DNA from: Cellulosimicrobium funkei
Lineage (GTDB): Bacteria > Actinomycetota > Actinomycetes > Actinomycetales > Cellulomonadaceae
Direction of reading: 5' to 3'
DNA: 64,000 nucleotides
NCBI RefSeq assembly: GCF_004519295.1
Contig: NZ_SOZH01000007.1
Coordinates: 62,001 to 126,000, forward strand
The position numbers and the translations under genes were made by a program. This document shows positions 30,630-39,289 of this stretch, piece by piece. The notes under the pieces are model-generated. The model did no database searches, was not told where the DNA came from, and saw only the letters and a program-made list of their open reading frames with translations. The first letter of the stretch is position 1. Every line of letters begins with the position of its first letter.

Positions 30630-32120
30630 TCAGGCGGTCTCGTCGACCGTGGGGAGCGCGTTCGACGTCGCGAGCCGGCGGTACCAGTGCGCGGAGTCCT
30701 TCCACGTGCGCTCGAGCGTGTCGTAGTCGACGCGGATGATCCCGAAGCGGCGCTCGTACCCGTAGCCCCACTCGAAGTTGTCGAGCAGGGACCACGCGAA
30801 GTACCCGCGCACGTCGGCGCCCGCGTCGATCGCGGCGCCCACGGCGTCGACGTGGTCGTGCAGGTAGGCGACGCGGCGGTCGTCGTGCACGCGGGGGGTC
30901 CCGTCGGCGTCGACCGTGACCTCGTCGGCGAACGCGGCGCCGTTCTCGGTGACCATCATCGGCTGGTGCGGGTACGTCGTCGCCACGGACACGAGCAGCT
31001 CGGTCATGCCGGCAGGTTCGATGTTCCAGCCCATCGCGGTGTACGGGCCGGGCTGCTGGACGAACTCCACGTCGTCGACGCCGATCCACGGGCTGTGGCT
31101 CGACGCGCCGTGGCCGTCGTTCTCGGACCGCTCGCCCTCGCCGGAGAAGTGGCGCACGCGCACGGTCGAGTAGTAGTTGACGCCGAGGATCGACAGCGGC
31201 TGGCGCACCGTCTCGAGGTCGCCCTCCCGCACGAACGACCAGTCGCTCACCTGCGCGGTGTCGGCGAGCAGGTCGGCGGGGTACTCGCCGTCGAGCATGG
31301 GCGCGAGGAACGCGCGGTTGGCGAGCGCGTCGATCTTGCGCACCGCGTCGAGGTCCGCCGCCGACGACGGGTCGTCGGGCCGGATGACGTGCAGGTTGAG
31401 CGTGACGGACGTCTTCGCGTCCTCGCCGAGCTCGTCGCGGATCGCCTGGACGGCGAGGCCGTGCGCGAGGTTGAGGTGGTGCACGGCCGCGAGCGCCGCG
31501 GCGGGCTCGGTGCGGCCGGGCGCGTGCACGCCGGAACCGTAGCCGAGGTAGGCGGAGCACCACGGCTCGTTGAGCGTCGTCCAGGTGTCGATCCGGTCCC
31601 CGAGCTCGCGCGCCATGTGGCGGGCGTACTCGGCGAACGCGTACGCGGTGTCGCGGTTCGCCCAGCCCCCGGCGTCCTCCAGCTCCTGCGGGAGGTCCCA
31701 GTGGTAGAGCGTGACGACGGGCTTGACGCCCTTCTCGAGCAGCGCGTCGACGAGGCGCGAGTAGAACGCGACGCCCTCGGGGTTGAGCGGGCCGGTACCG
31801 CCCGGCTGCACGCGCGACCACGAGATGGAGAACCGGTACGCGCCGAGGCCGAGGTCGGCGATGTGCTGCACGTCCTCCTGCCACCGGTGGTAGTGGTCGT
31901 CCGCGACGTCGCCCGTGTCGCCGTTGAGCGTGCGGCCCGGGGTGTGGGAGTACGTGTCCCAGATGGACGGCGTGCGGCCGCCCTCGGCGGCGGCGCCCTC
32001 GATCTGGTAGGCGGCGGTGGCGGAGCCCCAGAGGAAGTCGGTCGGGAACGTGCGGCGGCCCGACGACGCGGGCGCGGCCTGCGCGTCGACGGCGACGGGA
32101 GCGGTGGTGTCGGTGGTCAC
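30630..32120 (-). CDS. GH1 beta-glucosidase
   Basis: A 496-residue GH1 enzyme without a signal peptide, so cytoplasmic, hydrolysing beta-glucosides from imported oligosaccharides. [19 protein letters not shown] is the GH1 N-terminal signature. The acid/base is E185 in TLNEPW and the nucleophile is E392 in [30 protein letters not shown] closes the barrel. The GTG at 32120 was chosen; the upstream in-frame ATG at 32225 lies within the operator and would add Arg-rich sequence. A CebR/CelR-like operator sits 91-104 bp upstream. It follows the GH31 gene by 129 bp, so it may have its own regulated promoter. Confidence 0.95.
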   Translation of the reverse strand: MTTDTTAPVAVDAQAAPASSGRRTFPTDFLWGSATAAYQIEGAAAEGGRTPSIWDTYSHTPGRTLNGDTGDVADDHYHRWQEDVQHIADLGLGAYRFSISWSRVQPGGTGPLNPEGVAFYSRLVDALLEKGVKPVVTLYHWDLPQELEDAGGWANRDTAYAFAEYARHMARELGDRIDTWTTLNEPWCSAYLGYGSGVHAPGRTEPAAALAAVHHLNLAHGLAVQAIRDELGEDAKTSVTLNLHVIRPDDPSSAADLDAVRKIDALANRAFLAPMLDGEYPADLLADTAQVSDWSFVREGDLETVRQPLSILGVNYYSTVRVRHFSGEGERSENDGHGASSHSPWIGVDDVEFVQQPGPYTAMGWNIEPAGMTELLVSVATTYPHQPMMVTENGAAFADEVTVDADGTPRVHDDRRVAYLHDHVDAVGAAIDAGADVRGYFAWSLLDNFEWGYGYERRFGIIRVDYDTLERTWKDSAHWYRRLATSNALPTVDETA

Positions 32121-32210
32121 GAGGGTCCTCGCTGGTCGGTCGTCGGACGACGTGGTCCGCGACGGTGGTCGGGTCGGTGGCCGGCGCGACGACGCCGGGC
32201 GGACGCGCCA

Positions 32211-32224
32211 TGGGAGCGCTTCCA
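32211..32224 (-). promoter_or_regulatory. CebR/CelR-like operator upstream of the GH1 gene
   Basis: TGGGAGCGCTTCCA differs by one base from the TGGGAGCGCTCCCA box bound by the LacI-family cellulose regulators CebR and CelR of actinobacteria. It lies in the short gap between the GH31 stop and the GH1 start. It is distinct from the CGAAGCGCTTCG sites at the lacI gene in this window. Confidence 0.7.
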
Positions 32225-32249
32225 TGGTGCGTCCGCCCAGGATACGTCC

Positions 32250-34547
32250 TCAGCCGAGGTCGAGAGTCACGCTCGTCGCGCCGTGCGCCTCGGCCGTCGC
32301 CGCACCGGCCCGCACGGACCAGGCCGCGGGGGCGTCGTCGGACGAGACCGTGAGGGTCGCGCCCGACCGGCGCACGCGGAACGTGGCCCCGGCCGCGCCG
32401 TCCGACGGCGGGACGACCACGAGCTCGTCGTACCCGTCGGGCAGCTCGAACGCGTGCAGCGTGACGCCGTCGGCCCAGTCGTAGTCCGGCCGGTCGGTGC
32501 GGGCGCCCACCGGCAGGACGGTGCCCGGGCGCACGAGCACCGGGAGCGAGTCGAACCCGTGCGTCTCGGTGACCCAGCGCGGGCCGGTCACGGTCTCGCT
32601 CAGGGCGGGGCCGTCGTCGGGCTGGACGAGACGCGTCCACGTGCCCTCCGGCACGTAGTACTCCACGCGGCCGTCCGCGCGGAACACCGGCGCGACGAGG
32701 AGCGCGTCGCCCAGCAGGTACTGCGTGTCCGCGGTGTACCCGGTGCGGTCGTGCGGGAGCTCGAGCACGAGCGGCCGCATCATCGGCACGCCGTCGGTGT
32801 GCGCCTCCTCCGCCACCCGCCCGAGGTACGGCATGAGCGAGAGCTTGAGGTGCGTGAACTTTCGCGTCACGTCGACGGCCTCGTCGTCGAACGCCCACGG
32901 GACCCGGACCGAGCCCGAGCCGTGCAGGCGCGAGTGCGACGACAGCAGGCCGAACGCCGTCCAGCGCTTGAACACGCCCGGGTCCGGCGTGCCCTCGAAG
33001 CCGCCCATGTCGTGGCTCCAGTAGCCGAAGCCCGACATCGACATCGACAGGCCACCGCGCAGCGACTCGGCCATCGACGCGTACGTCGAGTCGCAGTCGC
33101 CGCCCCAGTGCACGGGGAACTGCTGGCCGCCCGCCGTCGCGGACCGCGCGAACAGGACCGCCTCGCCCTCGCCGCGCTTGCGCTCGAGCAGCCGGAAGAC
33201 CGCCTCGTTGTAGAGCTGGGCGTAGTAGTTGTGCATCTTGCGCGGGTCGGAGCCGTCGTGCCACGCGATGCCGTCGACGGGGATCCGCTCGCCGAAGTCG
33301 GTCTTGAAGCAGTCGACGCCCTGGTCGAGCAGGCCCTCGAGCTTGTCGACGTACCACGCGGCCGCGTCGGGGTTGGTGAAGTCCACCAGCCCCATGCCCG
33401 CCTGCCACAGGTCCCACTGCCACACGGACCCGTCCTCGCGCTTCACGAGGAAGCCCTGCTCCGCCGCCTCCGCGAAGAGGGGCGAGCGCTGCGCGACGTA
33501 CGGGTTGATCCACACGCACACCTTGAGCCCGCGGTCGTGCAGGCGCCGGAGCATGCCCTCGGGGTCGGGGAACGTGCGCGGGTCCCACTCGAAGTCGACC
33601 CACTGGTACTCGCGCATCCAGAAGCAGTCGAAGTGGAACACCGACAGCGGCAGGTCGCGCTCGGCCATCCCGTCGATGAACCCGTTCACGGTCTGCTCGT
33701 CGTAGCTCGTCGTGAACGACGTCGTGAGCCACAGGCCGAACGACCACGCCGGCACGCGCGCGGGGCGGCCCGTCAGCGCCGTGTACCGGCGCAGCACGTC
33801 CTTGGGCGTCGGGCCCTGGATGACCAGGTACTCCAGCGACTGCCCCTCGACGGAGAACTGGACGCGCGTGTTCACCTCGGAGGCGACCTCGAACGAGACC
33901 TTCTCCGGGTGCTCGACGAACACGCCGTAGCCCTTGGTCGTGAGGTAGAGCGGCACGGACTTGTACGCCTGCTCGCTCGACGTCCCGCCGTCCTCGTTCC
34001 AGATGTCCACGACCTGGCCGTTCTTGACGAACGGCCCGAACCGCTCCCCCAGGCCGTACACGAGCTCGCCCGGCTCGAGCGCGAGCTGCTCGTGCGTCCA
34101 CGTGCCGCCGTCGTCCGACGTGACGTGCCCGACCGACTTCGGCAGCGAGGAGGTCAGCACCTCGCCGTCCGCCTCGAAGTCCACGCGCCAGCGGTCGCCC
34201 CGGTGCACGCGCACGGCGAGGTCCTTGGACCGCAGGACGGCGACGTCGTCGTGCACCTCGACCTCGGGCCGGAACCCGGGCTCGCCGGTCACCTGGAACG
34301 CCGGGCCCCGGCGCACCGCGCCCTGGTGGTGCTCGACGCGCACGCGGATCACACCAGGTGCGGGCGAGGAGTACGTCGTCGTGAGCATCGGGCGGTTGAG
34401 CGTGTCGCCCCGGCCGCGGATCTTCGCCGTCGGCGCGTACACGGTGAGCGTGCCGGCCGCCTCGTCCGCGCGGACGTCGTCGACCTCGACCGCGTAGAGC
34501 GGGTGCATGCCGGGTCGGACCTGCCAGTACCCGTCGGTGAACTTCAT
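32250..34547 (-). CDS. yicI: GH31 alpha-xylosidase (YicI-type)
   Basis: A 765-residue GH31 enzyme close in layout to E. coli YicI. The nucleophile is D417 in KTDFGERIP and the acid/base is D484 in WGGDCDS (YicI uses D416 and D482). SVFHFDCFWM and the 'PLFAEAAEQGFLVKREDGSVWQWDLW' region are characteristic of alpha-xylosidases rather than alpha-glucosidases. No signal peptide is present, so it acts on imported sugars, probably xylose-alpha-1,6-glucose units of xyloglucan. It follows the ABC transporter genes on the same strand and is probably in their operon. Confidence 0.93.
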   Translation of the reverse strand: MKFTDGYWQVRPGMHPLYAVEVDDVRADEAAGTLTVYAPTAKIRGRGDTLNRPMLTTTYSSPAPGVIRVRVEHHQGAVRRGPAFQVTGEPGFRPEVEVHDDVAVLRSKDLAVRVHRGDRWRVDFEADGEVLTSSLPKSVGHVTSDDGGTWTHEQLALEPGELVYGLGERFGPFVKNGQVVDIWNEDGGTSSEQAYKSVPLYLTTKGYGVFVEHPEKVSFEVASEVNTRVQFSVEGQSLEYLVIQGPTPKDVLRRYTALTGRPARVPAWSFGLWLTTSFTTSYDEQTVNGFIDGMAERDLPLSVFHFDCFWMREYQWVDFEWDPRTFPDPEGMLRRLHDRGLKVCVWINPYVAQRSPLFAEAAEQGFLVKREDGSVWQWDLWQAGMGLVDFTNPDAAAWYVDKLEGLLDQGVDCFKTDFGERIPVDGIAWHDGSDPRKMHNYYAQLYNEAVFRLLERKRGEGEAVLFARSATAGGQQFPVHWGGDCDSTYASMAESLRGGLSMSMSGFGYWSHDMGGFEGTPDPGVFKRWTAFGLLSSHSRLHGSGSVRVPWAFDDEAVDVTRKFTHLKLSLMPYLGRVAEEAHTDGVPMMRPLVLELPHDRTGYTADTQYLLGDALLVAPVFRADGRVEYYVPEGTWTRLVQPDDGPALSETVTGPRWVTETHGFDSLPVLVRPGTVLPVGARTDRPDYDWADGVTLHAFELPDGYDELVVVPPSDGAAGATFRVRRSGATLTVSSDDAPAAWSVRAGAATAEAHGATSVTLDLG

Positions 34548-34604
34548 GGGTGGTGCTTCCTTCGTCGGTGCGTATCGGTGTCTCGGGGCGTCAGGCCGGA
34601 GGCC

Positions 34605-35528
34605 TCACTTGACGGCGCCGGCCGTCACGCCGCGGGTGAGGGTGCGCTGGAAGATGAGGAAGAAGATCAGCGCGGGGATCAGCGAGACGAGCGCGCCCGC
34701 GTTGGTCGTCGGGGCGTCCATCATCCGGTCGCCCTGGAGCGACGCGAGCGCGATGGGGATCGTCTGGGTGTCGTTGGTCGTGAGCATGACCAGCGGGATG
34801 AAGAACTCGTTCCACGTCCAGATGAAGAAGAAGATCATGAGGACGCCGAGCGTCGGCCGGACGATCGGGTACACGACCTGCCACAGGATGCGCCAGCGGC
34901 CGGCGCCGTCGAGCTGCGCCGCCTCGAGGAGCGCGGGCGGGAACGTCCCGAGCACGGACGAGAGCAGGTACGTGCCGAACGCCGCCTGGACGACCGTGAA
35001 GATGATGATGATCGACCACTGCGAGTTCGACAGGCCGACCTTCTGCGCCATGTCGAACAGCGGGTAGATGAGCGCCTCCTGCGGCAGCATGTTCGCCACG
35101 AGGAACAGCGTGACGATCCACAGCCGGCCCTTGATGCGGCCGACGCCGATCGCGTACGCGCTGAGGAGCGACAGGAGCGTGCCGAACACGGCGACGAGCG
35201 CGGAGATGAAGACGGAGTTCCAGAGCTTCTGCGGGAAGTTCGTGCGCGTCCAGAAGTTCTGCACGCCGTCGAGGTAGAGCTCGCTCGGGAGGCTCAGCGG
35301 CCCGTCCTGGGAGTACTCGGCCGGGGACTTGAACGCGTTGAGCACCATGATGACGAACGGCGACAGCATGAGGAGCGCGACGAGCACCGCCGCGGCGAGC
35401 ACGAACCAGCGGCCGATCCCGCGGCGGTAGCGCTCGTCCTGCCGCGTGGCGCGCAGGGCGCGGCGGGGGCGGGACGCGCCGGCGCCCGGCGCCACGGCGT
35501 CCGCGGGGGTGGTGGTGACGGTGGACAT
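34605..35528 (-). CDS. Sugar ABC transporter permease (MalG-type)
   Basis: A 307-residue inner-membrane permease with six transmembrane segments after a charged N-terminus. The EAA loop is EAAQLDGAGRWRILWQVVYP, which docks the ATPase. The C-terminus FQRTLTRGVTAGAVK is typical of MalG-like proteins. Its start overlaps the stop of the partner permease by one base (TGATG). No ATPase gene is present in the cluster, so a shared ATPase of the MsiK type elsewhere is likely. Confidence 0.93.
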   Translation of the reverse strand: MSTVTTTPADAVAPGAGASRPRRALRATRQDERYRRGIGRWFVLAAAVLVALLMLSPFVIMVLNAFKSPAEYSQDGPLSLPSELYLDGVQNFWTRTNFPQKLWNSVFISALVAVFGTLLSLLSAYAIGVGRIKGRLWIVTLFLVANMLPQEALIYPLFDMAQKVGLSNSQWSIIIIFTVVQAAFGTYLLSSVLGTFPPALLEAAQLDGAGRWRILWQVVYPIVRPTLGVLMIFFFIWTWNEFFIPLVMLTTNDTQTIPIALASLQGDRMMDAPTTNAGALVSLIPALIFFLIFQRTLTRGVTAGAVK

Positions 35529-36517
35529 CAGCGGCCCTCCTGCTCACGACGCTCGGCGCGGCTCTGCAGCGCGAGGATCACGACGGCGACGACGATGATG
35601 ACGAGGGTGAGCACGGTCGCCACCGCGGCGCCGTAGCCGACCTTCGACTTGTCGAAGAAGTTCAGGTACGAGTAGTAGCTCGGGACGAGCGTGGAGCTCT
35701 CGGGGCCGCCGCGCGTGAGCACGTAGATGGGCCCGAAGACCTTGAGCGCCGCGACGGTGCAGGTGAGCGTGACGACGAACGTCTCGGGACGGATCTGCGG
35801 GATCGTAATGGCCCCGAAGCGCCGCCACCAGCCGGCGCCGTCGAGCTCGGCGGCCTCGTAGAGCTCGGGGTCCACGCGCTGGAGCGCGGACATGAAGATG
35901 ACCACCGGGTAGCCGATCTGGACCCAGATGAGCACGAGCATGACGCTCGGCAGCGCGGTCGAGGTGTCGCCCAGCCAGTTCGGCGGGTTCTCGACCCCGA
36001 TCCCGCGCAGCATGACGTTGAGCGCGCCGGTCTGGGCGTTGAGGATCCAGTTCCACAGCACGCCGGCCACGGCGACGGGGAGGATCTGCGGCAGGTAGTA
36101 CGTCGCGCGCAGGAACGCCGCGACACGGGGCCCGAACCGGCGGCCGAGGTAGTCGAACAGCACGGCGGCGAGCACGAGGCCGACGAGGGTCGGCACGACG
36201 ACCATCGCGAGGATCATCGCGATGGAGTTCTGGAACGAGGTCCAGAACGCCGAGTCGTGCATCAGGTCGGCGTAGTTCCCCAGCCCGTACCAGCGCATCG
36301 GCGCCATGCCGCCGCGCCACTTGAACAGGCTGTAGTAGACGTTCATCGCGAACGGGTAGCCGATCACGACGACGAACGCCACCGCGCCGGGCAGGAGGTA
36401 GGGCAGGTACGGGAGCCAGGCGGGCCGGCGACGACGGCGGCGTGCCGCGGTCGCGCGCGACGCCTCGCGCGCGGGTCCGGGCCCGGCCTCGGGCACGGTG
36501 TCGGTGCGGGTGGTCAT
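35528..36517 (-). CDS. Sugar ABC transporter permease (MalF-type)
   Basis: A 329-residue permease with about six transmembrane segments (first PYLLPGAVAFVVVIGYPFAMNVYYSLF). The EAA loop is EAAELDGAGWWRRFGAITIPQIRP. It partners the MalG-type protein that follows, and the gene pair overlaps by one base. It is separated from the upstream binding-protein gene by 101 bp containing a strong hairpin. Confidence 0.93.
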   Translation of the reverse strand: MTTRTDTVPEAGPGPAREASRATAARRRRRRPAWLPYLPYLLPGAVAFVVVIGYPFAMNVYYSLFKWRGGMAPMRWYGLGNYADLMHDSAFWTSFQNSIAMILAMVVVPTLVGLVLAAVLFDYLGRRFGPRVAAFLRATYYLPQILPVAVAGVLWNWILNAQTGALNVMLRGIGVENPPNWLGDTSTALPSVMLVLIWVQIGYPVVIFMSALQRVDPELYEAAELDGAGWWRRFGAITIPQIRPETFVVTLTCTVAALKVFGPIYVLTRGGPESSTLVPSYYSYLNFFDKSKVGYGAAVATVLTLVIIVVAVVILALQSRAERREQEGR

Positions 36518-36562
36518 GACGGTCTCTTTCGCGGGAGGTCCTCGGGCGGTGCTCGGGTGGTG

Positions 36563-36604
36563 CCCGGGCGGCCGGCCGACGCAGGTGCCGGCCGGCCGCC
36601 CGGG
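36563..36604 (-). terminator. Intercistronic 16-bp hairpin between binding protein and permeases
   Basis: The arms 36563-36578 and 36589-36604 are perfect inverted complements with a 10-base loop, starting 14 bp after the binding-protein stop. In sugar ABC operons such hairpins usually act as attenuators or RNA stabilisers that keep binding protein in excess over permease; that role is inferred. Confidence 0.65.
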
Positions 36605-36618
36605 ACGGGCGGTACCGC

Positions 36619-37920
36619 TCAGCTGTCGAGCAGGTCCGCCTTGCCGTCCACGTAGGCGGACTCGAGGCCGTCGAGCACCTCGGTCGGCGACTTCGACTGG
36701 TTGATGAGGGACTGGAGCTCGCTCACGATCACGTCGTAGTAGCCGGGCACGGGCCAGTCGGGGTAGAACGCGAGGCCGTCGTCGTCGAGGATCGCCTGGA
36801 AGTTCTCGGTGAGCTGCTGCGTGCGCTCGTCCGTGATGACGGACGCGTCACCGGCGACGGGCAGGCCGCCCTTCTCCGCGAGGATGTTCTGCACCTCGGG
36901 GCGCAGCGTGACGTCGATGAACTCCTCGGCGAGGTCGGGCGAGTCCGCGTTCGCGGGGACGACCCACAGGTTGCCGGACGAGCCGACCTGGAGCGTGTTG
37001 CCGGGGAAGTTGAACTGGCCCCAGTCGGCGTCCATCTCCTCGACGATGCGGCCGAACCACCACGAGCCGGAGACCATCATCGGGTAGGTGCCGTTGATGA
37101 ACGAGACGCCCATGTCCTCGGCGGTGAGCGCCGCGGAGTCGGACGCGACGTAGCCGTCCTTGATCCAGGAGTCGAGCTTCTCGGTCGCCTGCGTCATCTC
37201 GGGACCGTGGAAGTCGGGGTCGCCGTCGAAGAGCTGGTACTGGTCGATGAAGTCGCGATCGGAGTTCGCGAGCACGAGCTCGTACCAGAGCTGGCCCATC
37301 GGGTACTCGGCGCCGGCCTCGGCGAGCGGCGTGACGCCCTGGGCCTTGAACGCCTGCATGACGGTCTCGAACTCCTCGAGCGTCGTCGGCACCTCGAGCC
37401 CGTACTGGGCGAACATGTCCTTGTTGTAGTAGACCTGCACGAACTCGCCGTAGTTCGGGACGCCGTACCACTCGCCCGAGCCCATGAGGCCCTGGTCGTC
37501 GTAGGTCGCGGTCGTCTGGAGCGAGCCGCTGAGCTTCTCGTCCCAGCCGCGCTCGGTCGCCGCGTCGGTGAGCGGGGTCAGCAGGCCCTGCGCGGCGAGC
37601 TGGCCGGCGGTCGCGTTGCCCTTGTTGTACTCCATGACGTCCGGCACGTCGTCGCCGGTGAGGACGATCTTGGCGTTCTTCTGGATCTGCTCGAACGTCT
37701 GCTTCTCGACGACGACGTCGACGTCCGGGTTCTCCTCCTCGAAGATCTCGATCGCCTTGGCCCAGGCCTGGCCCATGGCCGAGTCCTCGTTCTCGTAGTG
37801 CCAGATCGTCAGGGTCTGGTCGTCGGACCCGCCGCTGCCGCCGGAGCTCCCGCACGCCCCGAGGGCGAGTGGGAGCGCTGCCACGGCAGCGACGAGCGAG
37901 ATCTTTCGGGATCGCAGCAT
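36619..37920 (-). CDS. Sugar ABC transporter substrate-binding lipoprotein
   Basis: A 433-residue lipoprotein: signal peptide, lipobox LGAC (Cys23), Gly/Ser linker, then a family 1 solute-binding fold (TLTIWHYENEDSAMGQAW, GDDVPDVMEYNKGNATAGQLA, GTYPMMVSGSWWFGRIV, EFIDVTLRPEVQNILAEKGGLPV). It captures oligosaccharide outside the membrane for the two permeases. The adjacent GH31 alpha-xylosidase and GH1 beta-glucosidase suggest xyloglucan-derived oligosaccharides. The gene follows lacI by 71 bp. Confidence 0.93.
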   Translation of the reverse strand: MLRSRKISLVAAVAALPLALGACGSSGGSGGSDDQTLTIWHYENEDSAMGQAWAKAIEIFEEENPDVDVVVEKQTFEQIQKNAKIVLTGDDVPDVMEYNKGNATAGQLAAQGLLTPLTDAATERGWDEKLSGSLQTTATYDDQGLMGSGEWYGVPNYGEFVQVYYNKDMFAQYGLEVPTTLEEFETVMQAFKAQGVTPLAEAGAEYPMGQLWYELVLANSDRDFIDQYQLFDGDPDFHGPEMTQATEKLDSWIKDGYVASDSAALTAEDMGVSFINGTYPMMVSGSWWFGRIVEEMDADWGQFNFPGNTLQVGSSGNLWVVPANADSPDLAEEFIDVTLRPEVQNILAEKGGLPVAGDASVITDERTQQLTENFQAILDDDGLAFYPDWPVPGYYDVIVSELQSLINQSKSPTEVLDGLESAYVDGKADLLDS

Positions 37921-37961
37921 GTGCGTGTCCTCCTCATCGAGTTCCGGCGAGGGCCGGAGGG

Positions 37962-37982
37962 CGGCCGGGCGTCGCCCGGCCG
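37962..37982 (-). terminator. Hairpin between lacI-type gene and binding-protein gene
   Basis: CGGCCGGGC-GTC-GCCCGGCCG is a perfect 9-bp stem just after the lacI stop. It could partially terminate lacI transcripts or stabilise the downstream message. Confidence 0.5.
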
Positions 37983-37991
37983 GTCGGTGTT

Positions 37992-39044
37992 TCAGCGAGC
38001 CGCGGGCTCGGGGTCGTCGTCCGGTGCCCGGCCGGCCGCGGGGGCGACGCTGCTGCCGGGCTCGAGGACGCACGGGATGAGCACGTTCGGTGTGCTCGGA
38101 CGGGAGCCGTCCACGAGGGACAGCAGCTTCTGCACGCCCAGGCGGCCGAGCTCGGCCCCGGGGGCGTGCATGGTGGTGAGCGGCGGGTTGCTCATCTCCC
38201 CGACGCCGGGCGACGTGACGATCGACAGGATCGACATGTCGCCGGGGATCGCGACGCCGCGCTGCTGGAGCTCGGCCACGACGCCGAACGTCGCGATCTC
38301 GTTCATGGTCACGAACGCCGTGAGGCGGGGCTCGCGCGCGAGCAGCGTCGCGACGGCGTCGCGGCCGGCGCTCGGCGACTCGTCGACGCGCAGCGCGACC
38401 GGCTCGAGCCCGCGACGGCGCATCGCCGCCTCGAAGCCCTCCTCGGCACGGAACGTCGGCGCGTAGCCGTCGTCCGCCGTCGCCTGCGAGTGGTTGACGA
38501 GCGCCACGTGCCGGTGCCCGAGGTCGACGAGGTGCTGGACCGCGTCGTCCGTCGTGCGCTCGAAGTCGATGTCGACCGACGGCCGGTCGGACACGTCGCG
38601 CGTCCGGCCGATCATCGTGTACGGGACCCCGGCCTCGTGCAGCACGTCGACCCGCGCGTCGTCGAGCGCGACCTCCATGAGCAGGACGCCGTCCGCCATC
38701 CCCTGGCGCACGAGGTCGCGGACCTCGGGCGCCTGGGTCGTGCGGAAGGGCCACAGGACCAGGTGGTAACCGTTCTCGCGCGCGGTCTCCGCCGCCGACG
38801 AGACGAACTCCGCGACCGTGCCGCCGAGACCCTTCTCCATCGCGGGGTAGATGAGGGCCAGCACGTGGCTGCGGCGGGACGCGAGGCCGCGGGCCATCGC
38901 GTTGGGCTGGTAGCCGAGCTCGGCCATGGCGTCCTCGATGCGCCGGCGCGTGGCGTCGGAGACCGGGCGCGTGCCGGACAGCGCGTACGAGACCGTGCTC
39001 AGCGAGACCTGCGCGCGTCGCGCCACGTCCTGCATCGTCGCCAT
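37992..39044 (-). CDS. LacI-family transcriptional regulator
   Basis: A 350-residue regulator. The N-terminal helix-turn-helix is MQDVARRAQVSLSTVSYALSG (about 4-24), with the hinge helix NAMARGLASRRS, then a periplasmic-binding-like sugar domain. The ATG at 39044 has GGAG 8 bases upstream, which decides it over the GTG six bases earlier. Two CGAAGCGCTTCG operators lie in its promoter, so autoregulation is likely. Control of the following transporter and glycosidase genes by the same promoter is inferred. Confidence 0.93.
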   Translation of the reverse strand: MATMQDVARRAQVSLSTVSYALSGTRPVSDATRRRIEDAMAELGYQPNAMARGLASRRSHVLALIYPAMEKGLGGTVAEFVSSAAETARENGYHLVLWPFRTTQAPEVRDLVRQGMADGVLLMEVALDDARVDVLHEAGVPYTMIGRTRDVSDRPSVDIDFERTTDDAVQHLVDLGHRHVALVNHSQATADDGYAPTFRAEEGFEAAMRRRGLEPVALRVDESPSAGRDAVATLLAREPRLTAFVTMNEIATFGVVAELQQRGVAIPGDMSILSIVTSPGVGEMSNPPLTTMHAPGAELGRLGVQKLLSLVDGSRPSTPNVLIPCVLEPGSSVAPAAGRAPDDDPEPAAR

Positions 39045-39085
39045 CCTCACCACTCCCCTGTGGTCCGGTCCCGCACCTCGGCCGT

Positions 39086-39124
39086 CGAAGCGCTTCGTCG
39101 AAACGTGTCGTCGAAGCGCTTCGA
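39086..39124 (-). promoter_or_regulatory. Two LacI-type operators in the regulator's promoter
   Basis: CGAAGCGCTTCG at 39086-39097 and TCGAAGCGCTTCGA at 39111-39124 are perfect palindromes with the central GCGC typical of LacI-family sites, 26 bp centre to centre. They lie 42-80 bp upstream of the regulator's ATG. Confidence 0.75.
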
Positions 39125-39231
39125 TGTTACGAGTATTGGTTGAACAAATGGGTGGAGTCAAGTCCGTCATGCGAGAGCACGCTCTCTCGTTTCCGCGGGC
39201 GCGCCGACCTGCGAGGACGTCCGGACGCGAT

Positions 39232-39266
39232 CGAGCCGCCGGGCGGCAGCACCGCCCGGCGGCTCG
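39232..39266 (-). terminator. Perfect 15-bp terminator hairpin after nagA
   Basis: The arms 39232-39246 and 39252-39266 are perfect inverted complements with a CAGCA loop, 23 bp after the nagA stop. It separates nagA from the lacI promoter. Confidence 0.82.
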
Positions 39267-39289
39267 ACCGGTCCCCGGCGGGGCCGAGG

